From Flectobacillus sp. (lineage in GTDB: Bacteria > Bacteroidota > Bacteroidia > Cytophagales > Spirosomataceae): a stretch of 5,534 nucleotides of DNA. Below, one piece after another: positions 1-5,534 of this stretch. The stretch spans positions 1 through 5,534 of the forward strand of contig JARXAV010000081.1 of assembly GCA_029865665.1 (NCBI GenBank). Direction: 5' to 3'. The stretch's first letter is position 1. Each line of letters begins with the position of its first letter. Below the pieces are notes generated by a model that worked only from the letters and a program-made list of their open reading frames with translations, made no database searches and was not told the origin of the DNA. The position numbers and the translations under genes were made by a program.

Positions 1-638
1 GTCAATGCTCCTACTGGACAAACGTCGATTACGTTTCCAGAGAAATCATTATCAATTGCTTTCTCGATGTACGTACTGATTTCAGCATGGTCACCACGGT
101 GCATTACCCCATGAACACGTCCTTCTGTAATTTGGTCAGCCGTATAAACACAACGATAACACAACACACAACGATTCATGTTTAACTTGATATAAGGCCC
201 CAAGTCAACAGGCTCAAAGGTATTACGTTCTTCTACCGTACGAGTTTTAGAAACCCCGTGTTCAAAAGAGAAATCTTGAAGGTGACACTCCCCAGCCTGA
301 TCACAAATAGGGCAATCTAGCGGGTGATTCAACAACAAGAACTCCACAACACCTTTACGAGCTTCTAATACTTGCTCATTCACGGTATTTTCTACCACCA
401 TACCCTCTTGTACTTGTGTAATACAAGAAGGAACTAATTTTGGCATAGGACGAGGGTCTTTTTCTGAACCAGCCGTCACTTTCACCAAACAACCTCTACA
501 CTTACCACCAGAACCCTTCAATGGTTCGTAGTAGCACATGGCAGGAGGAGCTATATGTGGACCAATCTGACGAGCCGCCTGCATGATGGTAGTACCCGGT
601 TCTACGTCGATGGTTATGTTATCAATAGTTACTTTCAT
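1..638 (-). CDS. nuoG: NADH-quinone oxidoreductase subunit G, N-terminal part (cut by window edge)
   Basis: This is the iron-sulfur subunit that carries electrons from NuoF towards NuoB in the peripheral arm of complex I. From the ATG at 636-638 the frame stays open to the left edge, giving 212 full codons (first residues MKVTIDNITIDVEPGTT). Visible in order are a ferredoxin-like [2Fe-2S] domain with C35, C47, C50 and C72; the histidine-ligated [4Fe-4S] motif HPLDCPICDQAGECHLQD (H105, C109, C112, C118); and the start of the next [4Fe-4S] region with CVLCYRC (C157, C160, C163) and C207 in CPVGAL. These match the N1b, N5 and N4 sites of the family. The C-terminal part is outside the window, so total length and any N7-type cluster cannot be judged. 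A purine-rich AGAAAAAG just precedes the ATG. The start fits the family N-terminus, which begins right at the ferredoxin fold. It lies 100 bases downstream of nuoF. Confidence 0.97.
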   Translation of the reverse strand, partial: MKVTIDNITIDVEPGTTIMQAARQIGPHIAPPAMCYYEPLKGSGGKCRGCLVKVTAGSEKDPRPMPKLVPSCITQVQEGMVVENTVNEQVLEARKGVVEFLLLNHPLDCPICDQAGECHLQDFSFEHGVSKTRTVEERNTFEPVDLGPYIKLNMNRCVLCYRCVYTADQITEGRVHGVMHRGDHAEISTYIEKAIDNDFSGNVIDVCPVGAL

Positions 639-683
639 CTTTTTCTGTAATTTCTATCTAATTCGAAGAGTTAGTCTATTTTA

Positions 684-731
684 GTTTTCAATAGCAGCGA
701 ATCAGTTTAACTGAATACCTTGATTGAAAAC
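684..731 (-). repeat. Nested inverted repeat in the nuoF-nuoG gap
   Basis: A perfect 9-base inverted repeat (GTTTTCAAT at 684-692, ATTGAAAAC at 723-731) encloses a second dyad, TCAGTT-T-AACTGA at 702-714. In the nuo transcript the outer stem would start 7 bases after the nuoF stop codon and could fold with the inner hairpin inside its 30-base loop. There is no following U-run, so a strong intrinsic terminator is unlikely. A processing, stabilising or attenuating element is possible but is inference. The rest of the 639-738 gap shows nothing I can name. Confidence 0.5.
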
Positions 732-738
732 GAACATC

Positions 739-2079
739 TTACAATGTCCAGCTTGCACCTTCACGCATAAACACCGCACCAGGTTGAGTTGCTTTTTCTG
801 GATGCTTCACATGCCATTCAAATTCATCACGGAAGTGACGAATCGCAGCCGCTACTGGCCATGCCGCAGCATCTCCTAACGGACAAATTGTATTTCCTTC
901 AATTTTCTTTGCAACGTCCACTAACAAATCAATATCTTCTTGACGGCCTTGTCCGTGTTCAAGACGGTATAGAATTTTATCCATCCAACCTGTTCCTTCA
1001 CGACAAGGTGAACACTGTCCACATGATTCGTGGTGATAGAAGCGTCCGAATGTTAAAGTATTATGAACGATACAAGTTGTTTCATCCATTACGACAAAAC
1101 CTCCAGAACCCAACATTGTACCTGTAGCAAAACCACCATCTGATAACGATTCATACGTCATCAAACGTTTTTCACCTGCTGCGGTAGTCAAGATTAATTC
1201 TGCTGGTAAAATAGGTACAGAAGAACCACCTGCTACAACGGCTTTCAATTTATGTCCTGCACGGATACCTCCGCACCATTCATCTGCATAGATAAAGTCT
1301 TCTACAGTAATTCCCAATGGAATTTCGTAAACACCAGGCTTACGCACGTGACCAGAAACCGAAATCAATTTCGTACCAGTACTACGTCCTACGCCTAATT
1401 TAGCATATTCTTCTCCGCCATTATTCACAATCCATGAAGTAGCTGCAATAGATTCTACGTTATTTACTACCGTAGGACATTGCCATAAGCCCTTCACAGC
1501 AGGGAATGGTGGTTTATTACGAGGATTACCACGTTTTCCTTCTAACGATTCTAATAAAGCGGTTTCTTCACCACAGATATAAGCACCGCCACCAGGTTGT
1601 ACAAATAAATCTAAATCATACCCTGAGCCTAAGATATTTTTACCCAACAAACCTTTGTCGTAACATTCTTGAATGGCTTTTTCGAGAATATGAATCACAT
1701 ACATTAATTCTCCACGCACATAGATGTAAGAAGTATTAGCACCTAAGGCAAACGAAGAAACAATCATCCCCTCAATTAAGGTATGAGGTGATTTCATCAT
1801 TAAGTAGTGATCTTTGAATGTTCCTGGTTCAGACTCATCCGCATTACAAACCAAATAACGAGGTACACCCTCTGGTTTTGCTAAGAAAGACCACTTCATT
1901 CCAACAGGGAAACCTGCACCTCCACGTCCACGAAGACCTGATTTTTTAACCTCTTCAGTTACTTCGTCAGGCGACATTGTTTTTAACGCCTTTTCTAAAG
2001 CACTATAACCACCATGTTTACGAAAAACATCAATGGTTTCAATTCCCGGTACGTCAATATGTTCGGTTAATATTTTCAT
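739..2079 (-). CDS. nuoF: NADH-quinone oxidoreductase subunit F (FMN and NADH-binding, 51 kDa type)
   Basis: NuoF is the entry point of complex I: it binds NADH, passes hydride to FMN and sends electrons into the N3 [4Fe-4S] cluster. The 446-residue length is normal for the family. Visible motifs in order are the glycine-rich nucleotide-binding loop GRGGAGFPVG (51-60); DESEPGTF (81-88) of the FMN pocket; the YICGEETALLESLEGKRG signature (167-184), continuing into NPR; a second glycine-rich stretch AGGSSVPI (283-290); and the N3 ligands ESCGQCSPCREG (C353, C356, C359) with C399 in CPLGDAAAWP. No ligand is missing. The ATG at 2077-2079 places the N-terminus at the usual distance (about 50 residues) before the glycine-rich loop. 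No clear Shine-Dalgarno sequence precedes it. It follows nuoE by 39 bases and precedes nuoG by 100, so it fits the NADH-oxidising E-F-G module of one operon. The stop is TAA. Confidence 0.98.
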   Translation of the reverse strand: MKILTEHIDVPGIETIDVFRKHGGYSALEKALKTMSPDEVTEEVKKSGLRGRGGAGFPVGMKWSFLAKPEGVPRYLVCNADESEPGTFKDHYLMMKSPHTLIEGMIVSSFALGANTSYIYVRGELMYVIHILEKAIQECYDKGLLGKNILGSGYDLDLFVQPGGGAYICGEETALLESLEGKRGNPRNKPPFPAVKGLWQCPTVVNNVESIAATSWIVNNGGEEYAKLGVGRSTGTKLISVSGHVRKPGVYEIPLGITVEDFIYADEWCGGIRAGHKLKAVVAGGSSVPILPAELILTTAAGEKRLMTYESLSDGGFATGTMLGSGGFVVMDETTCIVHNTLTFGRFYHHESCGQCSPCREGTGWMDKILYRLEHGQGRQEDIDLLVDVAKKIEGNTICPLGDAAAWPVAAAIRHFRDEFEWHVKHPEKATQPGAVFMREGASWTL

Positions 2080-2104
2080 CTGAATTATGCTCTGTATTTT
2101 TTAG

Positions 2105-2116
2105 CCTTAGCTAAGG
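2105..2116. repeat. 12-base palindrome between nuoE and nuoF
   Basis: CCTTAGCTAAGG is a perfect palindrome that begins 2 bases after the nuoE stop codon in transcript direction. An overlapping alternative, TTAGC-CTTA-GCTAA (2101-2114), gives a 5-base stem with a 4-base loop. In the transcript it is followed by CTAAAAAATAC rather than a U-run, so it does not look like a terminator. It may be a small intercistronic hairpin or chance; short palindromes of this size do occur by chance in a window this long. Confidence 0.35.
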
Positions 2117-2118
2117 GA

Positions 2119-2613
2119 TTATTTAGAAAGTTCGTCGATGATTTCGTCCACTTTTTCAGTAGTCAAATTCATGTAATATTTCTCACGAATTTGGAATACT
2201 GGGCCCCAACCACAAGCAGCTAAACATTCCACTTCTTTAATCGTGAATTTGCCATCTGCGGTTGTTTCACCTGTTTCAATTCCTAATTTCTTTTTTAGGT
2301 GGTCATATACTTCTACCCCACCCATCAAACAACAAGGGCCTGTACGACAATACTCTATTACGTGTTCGCCGACTGGTTCTAAATGGAACATTGTGTAGAA
2401 TGTTGCCACTTCATAAACCTCAATTGGTTTGATGTTCAACAAACTAGCTACATAATCCATTACCTCTGGGCTACACCATCTCCACTCGGCTTGAGCTAAG
2501 TGTAAAATCGGTAACAAGGCAGACTTTTGTTTGCCTTCTGGATAACGATTAATGATTTTATGTACCAACTCCAACGTATCTGCTGGAAACTGTATCGTTT
2601 GTGTATTCGTCAT
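2119..2613 (-). CDS. nuoE: NADH-quinone oxidoreductase subunit E ([2Fe-2S] protein, 24 kDa type)
   Basis: NuoE is a thioredoxin-fold [2Fe-2S] subunit that pairs with NuoF in the NADH-oxidising head of complex I. Its N1a cluster sits off the main electron path. The 164-residue length matches bacterial NuoE. A helical N-terminal part (about 1-80) includes LLPILHLAQAEW (33-44) and VYEVATFYTMF (66-76), both typical of the family. The cluster ligands are C89 and C94 in CRTGPC and C130 and C134 in ECLAACGWGP, the expected C-x4-C and C-x3-C pattern. The ATG at 2611-2613 gives a normal N-terminus. The leader (ATCAAACA before ATG) has no Shine-Dalgarno sequence, as is common in Bacteroidota. It sits between nuoD (131-base gap) and nuoF (39-base gap). 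The stop is TAA. Confidence 0.97.
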   Translation of the reverse strand: MTNTQTIQFPADTLELVHKIINRYPEGKQKSALLPILHLAQAEWRWCSPEVMDYVASLLNIKPIEVYEVATFYTMFHLEPVGEHVIEYCRTGPCCLMGGVEVYDHLKKKLGIETGETTADGKFTIKEVECLAACGWGPVFQIREKYYMNLTTEKVDEIIDELSK

Positions 2614-2677
2614 TGTTTGATTTAGGATTTTGGAATGGTCAACATCGAACCCTTCCCTTCTCTAAACTATATTTAAA

Positions 2678-2708
2678 GCGAACGTTTCATTTTTCCACGA
2701 AAGTTCGC
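2678..2708 (-). repeat. Bulged hairpin in the nuoD-nuoE gap
   Basis: GCGAAC (2678-2683) plus TTTC (2685-2688) pair with GAAA-GTTCGC (2699-2708). This leaves one bulged base (2684) and a 10-base loop (2689-2698). In the nuo transcript the stem closes with CGUUCGC followed by UUUAAAUAU, which resembles a weak intrinsic terminator or attenuator but lacks a solid U-run. It lies between two genes whose products are needed together, so full termination would be surprising. Partial read-through or mRNA processing is more likely, by inference. The rest of the 131-base gap is AT-rich with no ORF. Confidence 0.5.
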
Positions 2709-2731
2709 AACAATTATACTTATTGAGTTGC
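2707..2731 (-). repeat. Second, overlapping inverted repeat after nuoD
   Basis: GCAAC (2707-2711) and GTTGC (2727-2731) form a 5-base stem, with AAT (2712-2714) and ATT (2722-2724) able to pair inside it across a small asymmetric bulge. It starts 13 bases past the nuoD stop codon. Its distal arm shares bases 2707-2708 with the hairpin at 2678-2708, so the two structures partly compete. The stem is short and weak, and this may be chance. Confidence 0.25.
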
Positions 2732-2744
2732 TGATGTGTAATGA

Positions 2745-3980
2745 CTAGGTATCTAATTCCCCCGCAATTACGTTCATTGAAGACATCGTAATGATGGCAT
2801 CCGATAAGGTTGAGCCTACAACCATTTCTGGGAATGCTTGATAGTAAATGAAACTCGGACGACGGAATTTCAAACGGTATGCCGCACGACCACCATCAGA
2901 AACTAAGTAGAACCCTAATTCTCCATTACCCCCTTCAACAGAATGATATACCTCTCCTACTGGAGCATCAATTTCACCCATTACAATTTTGAAGTGATAG
3001 ATTAACGCTTCCATATTCGAATACACGTCTTTCTTATCTGGTAAATAGTAATGTGGAGCATCTGCATGATAAGACCCTTCTGGAAGATTCTCTAATGCTT
3101 GTGTGATAATGCGTAAGCTTTGCCACATTTCTTCACCACGTACCAAGAAACGATCATAGGTATCGCCTTTTGTTCCTACTGGAACATCGAATTCAAAATC
3201 TTCGTAAGAAGAATATGGATTCATAGAACGAACGTCATAATCAACCCCAGCAGCACGTAAGTTTGGCCCTGTAAAACCATAGTTTAAGGCTCTTTCAGCA
3301 GAAATAGCTCCTACGTCAATGGTTCTATCCATGAAAATACGGTTACGTTTTACCATACTTTCAAATTCACGAAGACCCGCAGGAAAATCGTTAAGTAATA
3401 CACGAATTTTACGAATTGCCTCCGCAGACAAATCTCTTTCCATCCCTCCGAAACGTCCCATGTTTGTTGTCAAACGAGCACCACACATTTCTTCGTAAAT
3501 TTCATAGATGTGTTCACGCCATTGCATCAAATATAAGAACCCTGTCATTGCTCCTGTATCCACAGCAAGAATCGAGTTACAAACAATATGGTCAGCAATA
3601 CGAGCCAATTCCATCATAATTACACGAATATACTGAGCTCTTTTAGGTACTTCAATGCCCAAAAGTTTCTCTACTGTCATGTGCCAGCCCATGTTATTGA
3701 TAGGCGACGAACAGTAGTTCATACGGTCAGTAAGTGTGGTAATTTGATAAAGCGGACGACGTTCTGCTATTTTCTCAAAAGCACGGTGAATATAGCCTAC
3801 TGTTTGTTCAGCAGCAATAATCGTCTCGCCGTCCATGGTGAGGATATTTTGAAAAATTCCGTGCGTAGCTGGGTGTGTTGGCCCTAAGTTTAGGGTTGAC
3901 AACTCGTTTACGAATTTTCTATTTTCTTGTGGTTTGGTAAGCCCTACGTTAGGACTTGACACTAATGCGATTTCTGACAT
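2745..3980 (-). CDS. nuoD: NADH-quinone oxidoreductase subunit D (quinone-site subunit, 49 kDa type)
   Basis: NuoD is related to the large subunit of [NiFe] hydrogenases and, with NuoB, forms the quinone-reduction site of complex I next to cluster N2. The 411-residue length is normal for an unfused NuoD. The N-terminal loop GPTHPATHG (33-41) carries H36 and H40, and DRMNY (85-89) carries Y89. By alignment from memory H40 and Y89 match the His/Tyr pair that binds the quinone headgroup. Other family stretches are VGYIHRAFEK (61-70), RFGGMERDL (176-184), GFTGPNLRAAG (235-245) and SVEGGNGELGFYLVSDGG (347-364). The protein ends GELDT, where the family normally ends in Asp-Arg; see findings. The ATG at 3978-3980 puts the quinone loop about 33 residues in, as expected. 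It is the only complete gene here that stops with TAG. Gaps of 120 bases to nuoC and 131 to nuoE are loose for this operon. Confidence 0.98.
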   Translation of the reverse strand: MSEIALVSSPNVGLTKPQENRKFVNELSTLNLGPTHPATHGIFQNILTMDGETIIAAEQTVGYIHRAFEKIAERRPLYQITTLTDRMNYCSSPINNMGWHMTVEKLLGIEVPKRAQYIRVIMMELARIADHIVCNSILAVDTGAMTGFLYLMQWREHIYEIYEEMCGARLTTNMGRFGGMERDLSAEAIRKIRVLLNDFPAGLREFESMVKRNRIFMDRTIDVGAISAERALNYGFTGPNLRAAGVDYDVRSMNPYSSYEDFEFDVPVGTKGDTYDRFLVRGEEMWQSLRIITQALENLPEGSYHADAPHYYLPDKKDVYSNMEALIYHFKIVMGEIDAPVGEVYHSVEGGNGELGFYLVSDGGRAAYRLKFRRPSFIYYQAFPEMVVGSTLSDAIITMSSMNVIAGELDT

Positions 3981-3987
3981 ATTAAAC

Positions 3988-4011
3988 AGCTTTTGGCACT
4001 AAGCTTTTGGC
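3988..4011 (-). repeat. Tandem 10-base direct repeat just upstream of nuoD
   Basis: Read on the plus strand, AGCTTTTGGC occurs at 3988-3997 and again at 4002-4011, a 14-base period. On the coding strand this is GCCAAAAGCTTAGT followed by GCCAAAAGCTGTTT, ending 6 bases from the nuoD ATG. The repeat therefore falls where a ribosome would load. It could be a replication-slippage duplication or a paired protein or translation site. I see no known motif. The rest of the 3981-4100 gap is AT-rich with no ORF. Confidence 0.45.
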
Positions 4012-4100
4012 TTTTATATTCATTTAAAAATCAAGGATGCCCGTTAAATTATCTTTACAGGCTAAAGTCAACTCACCGAAAACGATGGATTTCTTAGAAC

Positions 4101-4601
4101 TTATCTACCGAAAAGTTCATCAATTTTATCTTCACGGGTAGCGTCCTCTAATGGATATTCTTTACGCATTGGATGATAATCCATCTCATCTACGTTCAGA
4201 ATTCTTGTCAAATTCGGGTGTCCAGCAAAGATTAAACCATAGAAATCAAATGCTTCACGCTCCATCCAATTAGCGGCTGCATATAAGCCTGTAATCGTTG
4301 GTACAATTGGAGCTTCGATAGGAACATGCAGTTTGATTACTAAGCGTACATTATTTTCTAAACTATGTAAGTGATAAATAACGCCTAATTCCTGTCCTTT
4401 TGCCTCTGGGAAGTGAATTCCACCCAAGTCTGTTAAGAACTGAAATTTGAATGTTGGATGTTGATATAAATAATGAAGTATTGGTACGATTGTATCTGTC
4501 GTAGTTGTTACGTTTAATAATCCGTAATTTTCGACGATACCAAAAATTCGTTCCTCACCGAACTGGGCTACCAAGTCCTGAGCTATTTGTTCGTTTGTCA
4601 T
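4101..4601 (-). CDS. nuoC: NADH-quinone oxidoreductase subunit C (30 kDa type)
   Basis: NuoC is a cofactor-free scaffold in the connecting module of complex I, packing against NuoD and NuoB. The 166-residue length fits a stand-alone NuoC, not the NuoCD fusion found in enterobacteria. The family signature is clear: WMEREAFDFYGLIFAGHPNL (112-131) running into TRIL, followed by HPMRKEYPL (143-151). The N-terminal half (FLTDLGGIHFP, 55-65; VIYHLHSLENNVRLVIKLHV, 74-93) matches the alpha/beta domain of the family. It ends soon after the signature without the long C-terminal tail that some relatives carry. The ATG at 4599-4601 lies only 2 bases after the nuoB stop (TAA-TC-ATG), which implies translational coupling and supports this start. 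The stop is TAA. A 120-base gap separates it from nuoD. Confidence 0.97.
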   Translation of the reverse strand: MTNEQIAQDLVAQFGEERIFGIVENYGLLNVTTTTDTIVPILHYLYQHPTFKFQFLTDLGGIHFPEAKGQELGVIYHLHSLENNVRLVIKLHVPIEAPIVPTITGLYAAANWMEREAFDFYGLIFAGHPNLTRILNVDEMDYHPMRKEYPLEDATREDKIDELFGR

Positions 4602-4603
4602 GA

Positions 4604-5152
4604 TTATTCTATTCCGTAAGAAGCTAACAAGGCTTTATATTCTGGGGATTCTCTTCTACGACGTTGTTCAGATTTTGCCAATTCTTGAATTTGCATAAAA
4701 CCGTCGATAATTTGTTCTGGACGAGGCGGGCAACCTGGCACATACACATCTACAGGAATCACACGGTCGATACCTTGTAAAACAGAATAGGTATCAAATA
4801 TACCACCCGAAGAAGCACAAGCACCTACCGACAATACCCAACGAGGTTCAGCCATTTGAAGATACACTTGTTTTAAGACAGGAGCCATTTTCTTAGCGAT
4901 TGTTCCCATCACCATCAACACATCGGCTTGACGAGCGGAGAACGACATACGTTCAGAACCAAAACGAGATATATCATAAGTGGATGCGGCTGTAGCCATA
5001 AACTCAATACCGCAACAAGAAGTTGCAAATGGCAAAGGCCATAGTGAGTTTGCACGGGCAAGACCCACTAAATCGTCTAACTTGGCAGCAAAGAAACCTT
5101 GTCCTTCAAGCCCCTCAGGAGCATCTACCATTTTAATTGTTGTATCGCTCAT
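4604..5152 (-). CDS. nuoB: NADH-quinone oxidoreductase subunit B (N2 cluster, PSST type)
   Basis: NuoB holds cluster N2, the last [4Fe-4S] cluster of complex I, which reduces quinone at the interface with NuoD. It is related to the small subunit of [NiFe] hydrogenases. The 182-residue length is typical. All four ligands are present: the tandem C46-C47 in [13 protein letters not shown]112 in VGACASSGG and C141 in [10 protein letters not shown]. Also conserved are the stretch [20 protein letters not shown] (60-79) and the following [11 protein letters not shown] (81-91). The C-terminal tail has a basic RRRR cluster (164-167). The ATG at 5150-5152 leaves the normal length of N-terminus before the CC motif. 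The leader is A/T-only (AATAAATAATG) with no Shine-Dalgarno sequence. It is tightly followed by nuoC but sits 242 bases from nuoA, an unusually wide junction. Confidence 0.98.
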   Translation of the reverse strand: MSDTTIKMVDAPEGLEGQGFFAAKLDDLVGLARANSLWPLPFATSCCGIEFMATAASTYDISRFGSERMSFSARQADVLMVMGTIAKKMAPVLKQVYLQMAEPRWVLSVGACASSGGIFDTYSVLQGIDRVIPVDVYVPGCPPRPEQIIDGFMQIQELAKSEQRRRRESPEYKALLASYGIE

Positions 5153-5194
5153 TATTTATTAGTGAACAGTTTATCAATTAATAAGTATCTGTGA

Positions 5195-5212
5195 AAAATC
5201 TTCAAAGATTTT
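5195..5212. repeat. 18-base palindrome upstream of nuoB
   Basis: AAAATCTTCAAAGATTTT has perfect 8-base arms around a central CA. It lies about 40 bases upstream of the nuoB start. With only a 2-base centre and A/T-rich arms it would make a weak RNA hairpin, so a dimeric-regulator operator is the more natural reading, if it is functional. The symmetry is seen directly; the role is inference. Confidence 0.45.
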
Positions 5213-5311
5213 GATTATCCATTGTAAACCTTTCGATTATACTAAAATAAAATTGATTTAGGAATACGATGTCTTAGGATTGTTTCCACTTTCATTAACG
5301 ATAAACTCTTA

Positions 5312-5337
5312 TTAATCGAAAAAGTTTTTCGGATTAA
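5312..5337. repeat. 26-base near-perfect palindrome in the nuoA-nuoB gap
   Basis: TTAATC-GAAAAA (5312-5323) pairs with TTTTTC-GATTAA (5325-5330 and 5332-5337). This is twelve base pairs with one central base (5324) and a single bulged G at 5331. In the transcript it lies about 57 bases past the nuoA stop. The strand reading in transcript direction could fold as a hairpin with a 3-base loop, but no U-run follows, so it is not a standard terminator. It could be an operator, a processing site or a structured leader of nuoB. Confidence 0.5.
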
Positions 5338-5394
5338 AGCATCATCATGAAGGCAGGAATAAAACGTTACTAAGACGCAAATCATCTTAAATAC

Positions 5395-5534
5395 TTATTT
5401 TTCCCACTTCAAAACGCCTTTTTTGATTACGTAGATAAAACCTACCAACAAAAAGCCCATGAAGACAACCATTTCTATAAAACCATCCCAAGCTAGTTCT
5501 TTAAAATTAACTGCCCATGGATACATAAAAACGA
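5395..5534 (-). CDS. nuoA: NADH-quinone oxidoreductase subunit A, C-terminal part (cut by window edge)
   Basis: NuoA (the ND3 counterpart) is a small three-helix membrane subunit next to the quinone entry path of complex I. Only its last 45 codons are visible, ending at a TAA at 5395-5397; it is too short to stand out as an open frame. The visible protein begins VFMYPWAVNFKEL, the YPWA motif typical of the loop before the last helix. It continues with WDGFIEMVVFMGFLLVGFIY (15-34), the third transmembrane helix with its conserved membrane-embedded glutamate (visible residue 20). It ends KKGVLKWEK, matching the family's short tail with a KKGALxW-like end. The N-terminal two helices are outside the window. 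Position upstream of nuoB confirms the identity. The 242-base gap to nuoB is wide, since this junction is usually short. Confidence 0.95.
   Translation of the reverse strand, partial: VFMYPWAVNFKELAWDGFIEMVVFMGFLLVGFIYVIKKGVLKWEK

Larger units (their letters stand above)
5153..5394. other. 242-base AT-rich nuoA-nuoB intergenic region, no convincing gene
   Basis: This is the longest non-coding stretch in the window. It holds two dyad elements, annotated separately at 5195-5212 and 5312-5337. A TATAAT hexamer on the minus strand (5236-5241) could be a -10 box for nuoB onward, but the hexamer 17 bases upstream (TTCCTA) is a poor -35. I also see no good match to the Bacteroidota TAnnTTTG promoter element, so no promoter is called. 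A 47-codon minus-strand ORF (5242-5385) has no recognisable features and no leader signal. A second transcription start or an RNA-processing region are both possible; neither is shown. Confidence 0.5.

Noticed and set aside
789..1127. Plus-strand open frame inside nuoF
   Set aside because: It lies fully antisense to the C-terminal part of nuoF, which carries clear cofactor motifs. The translation has no recognisable domain and reads as a shadow frame.
1506..1739. Plus-strand open frame inside nuoF
   Set aside because: Antisense to the conserved nuoF core. Its composition, rich in His, Tyr and Leu, is typical of a shadow of the real frame.
2678..2708. Intrinsic terminator ending transcription after nuoD
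   Set aside because: The stem has a bulge and a 10-base loop and is followed only by UUUAAAUAU. The downstream genes belong to the same complex, so full termination here is implausible.
3416..3887. Two overlapping plus-strand open frames inside nuoD (3416-3619 and 3588-3887)
   Set aside because: Both are antisense to well-conserved nuoD sequence, overlap each other and show no domain.
4980..5162. Plus-strand open frame over the nuoB N-terminus
   Set aside because: Antisense to the nuoB segment that includes the CC ligand motif; no independent support.
5236..5241. TATAAT hexamer on the minus strand as a promoter -10 box
   Set aside because: The -35 position is a poor match, the region is very A/T-rich so the hexamer is expected by chance, and Bacteroidota housekeeping promoters normally use a different -7 element.
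5242..5385. 47-codon minus-strand ORF in the nuoA-nuoB gap (starts MICVLVTFYS)
   Set aside because: It has no leader signal and no family resemblance, runs through the palindrome at 5312-5337, and is short enough to be chance. It would be revived only by conservation in relatives or ribosome profiling.
1..5534. A novel defence, mobile or biosynthetic system
   Set aside because: Every coding stretch is a canonical complex I subunit with intact ligands. No foreign gene, transposase, repeat array or composition break is visible.

Overview
The window holds the first half of a respiratory complex I (NADH:quinone oxidoreductase, type I NADH dehydrogenase) operon. It lies entirely on the minus strand in the canonical order nuoA-B-C-D-E-F-G. 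Transcription runs from high to low coordinates: nuoA enters at the right edge with only its last 45 codons visible, and nuoG leaves at the left edge with only its first 212 codons visible. All five complete genes (nuoB, C, D, E, F) have ordinary lengths and keep the cofactor ligands expected of their families. The membrane genes nuoH-N would be expected to the left, outside the window; that is inference.

Layout from left to right: partial nuoG (1-638); a 100-base gap with a nested inverted repeat; nuoF (739-2079); a 39-base gap with a 12-base palindrome; nuoE (2119-2613); a 131-base gap with a bulged hairpin; nuoD (2745-3980); a 120-base gap with a 10-base direct repeat; nuoC (4101-4601); a 2-base gap; nuoB (4604-5152); a 242-base AT-rich gap with two palindromes; and the end of nuoA (5395-5534). 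No mobile element, tRNA, rRNA, CRISPR array or foreign gene is visible.

How the genes work together: NuoE, NuoF and NuoG form the NADH-oxidising module. FMN in NuoF accepts hydride, and electrons pass along the iron-sulfur clusters of NuoF and NuoG, with a side cluster in NuoE. NuoB, NuoC and NuoD form the connecting module. The terminal N2 cluster in NuoB hands electrons to quinone at a site shared with NuoD. NuoA is a small membrane subunit beside that site.

Organism: AT-rich DNA, separate rather than fused nuoC and nuoD, start codons without clear Shine-Dalgarno sequences but with A/T-rich leaders, and the general character of the proteins suggest a Bacteroidota member. A Cytophagales-like aerobe that keeps the full NuoEFG module is my best guess. 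This rests on recognition, not a search.

I see no previously undescribed system here. The points worth a second look are small: dyad-symmetric elements in four of the five wide gene junctions, the long nuoA-nuoB gap, and an unusual NuoD C-terminus.
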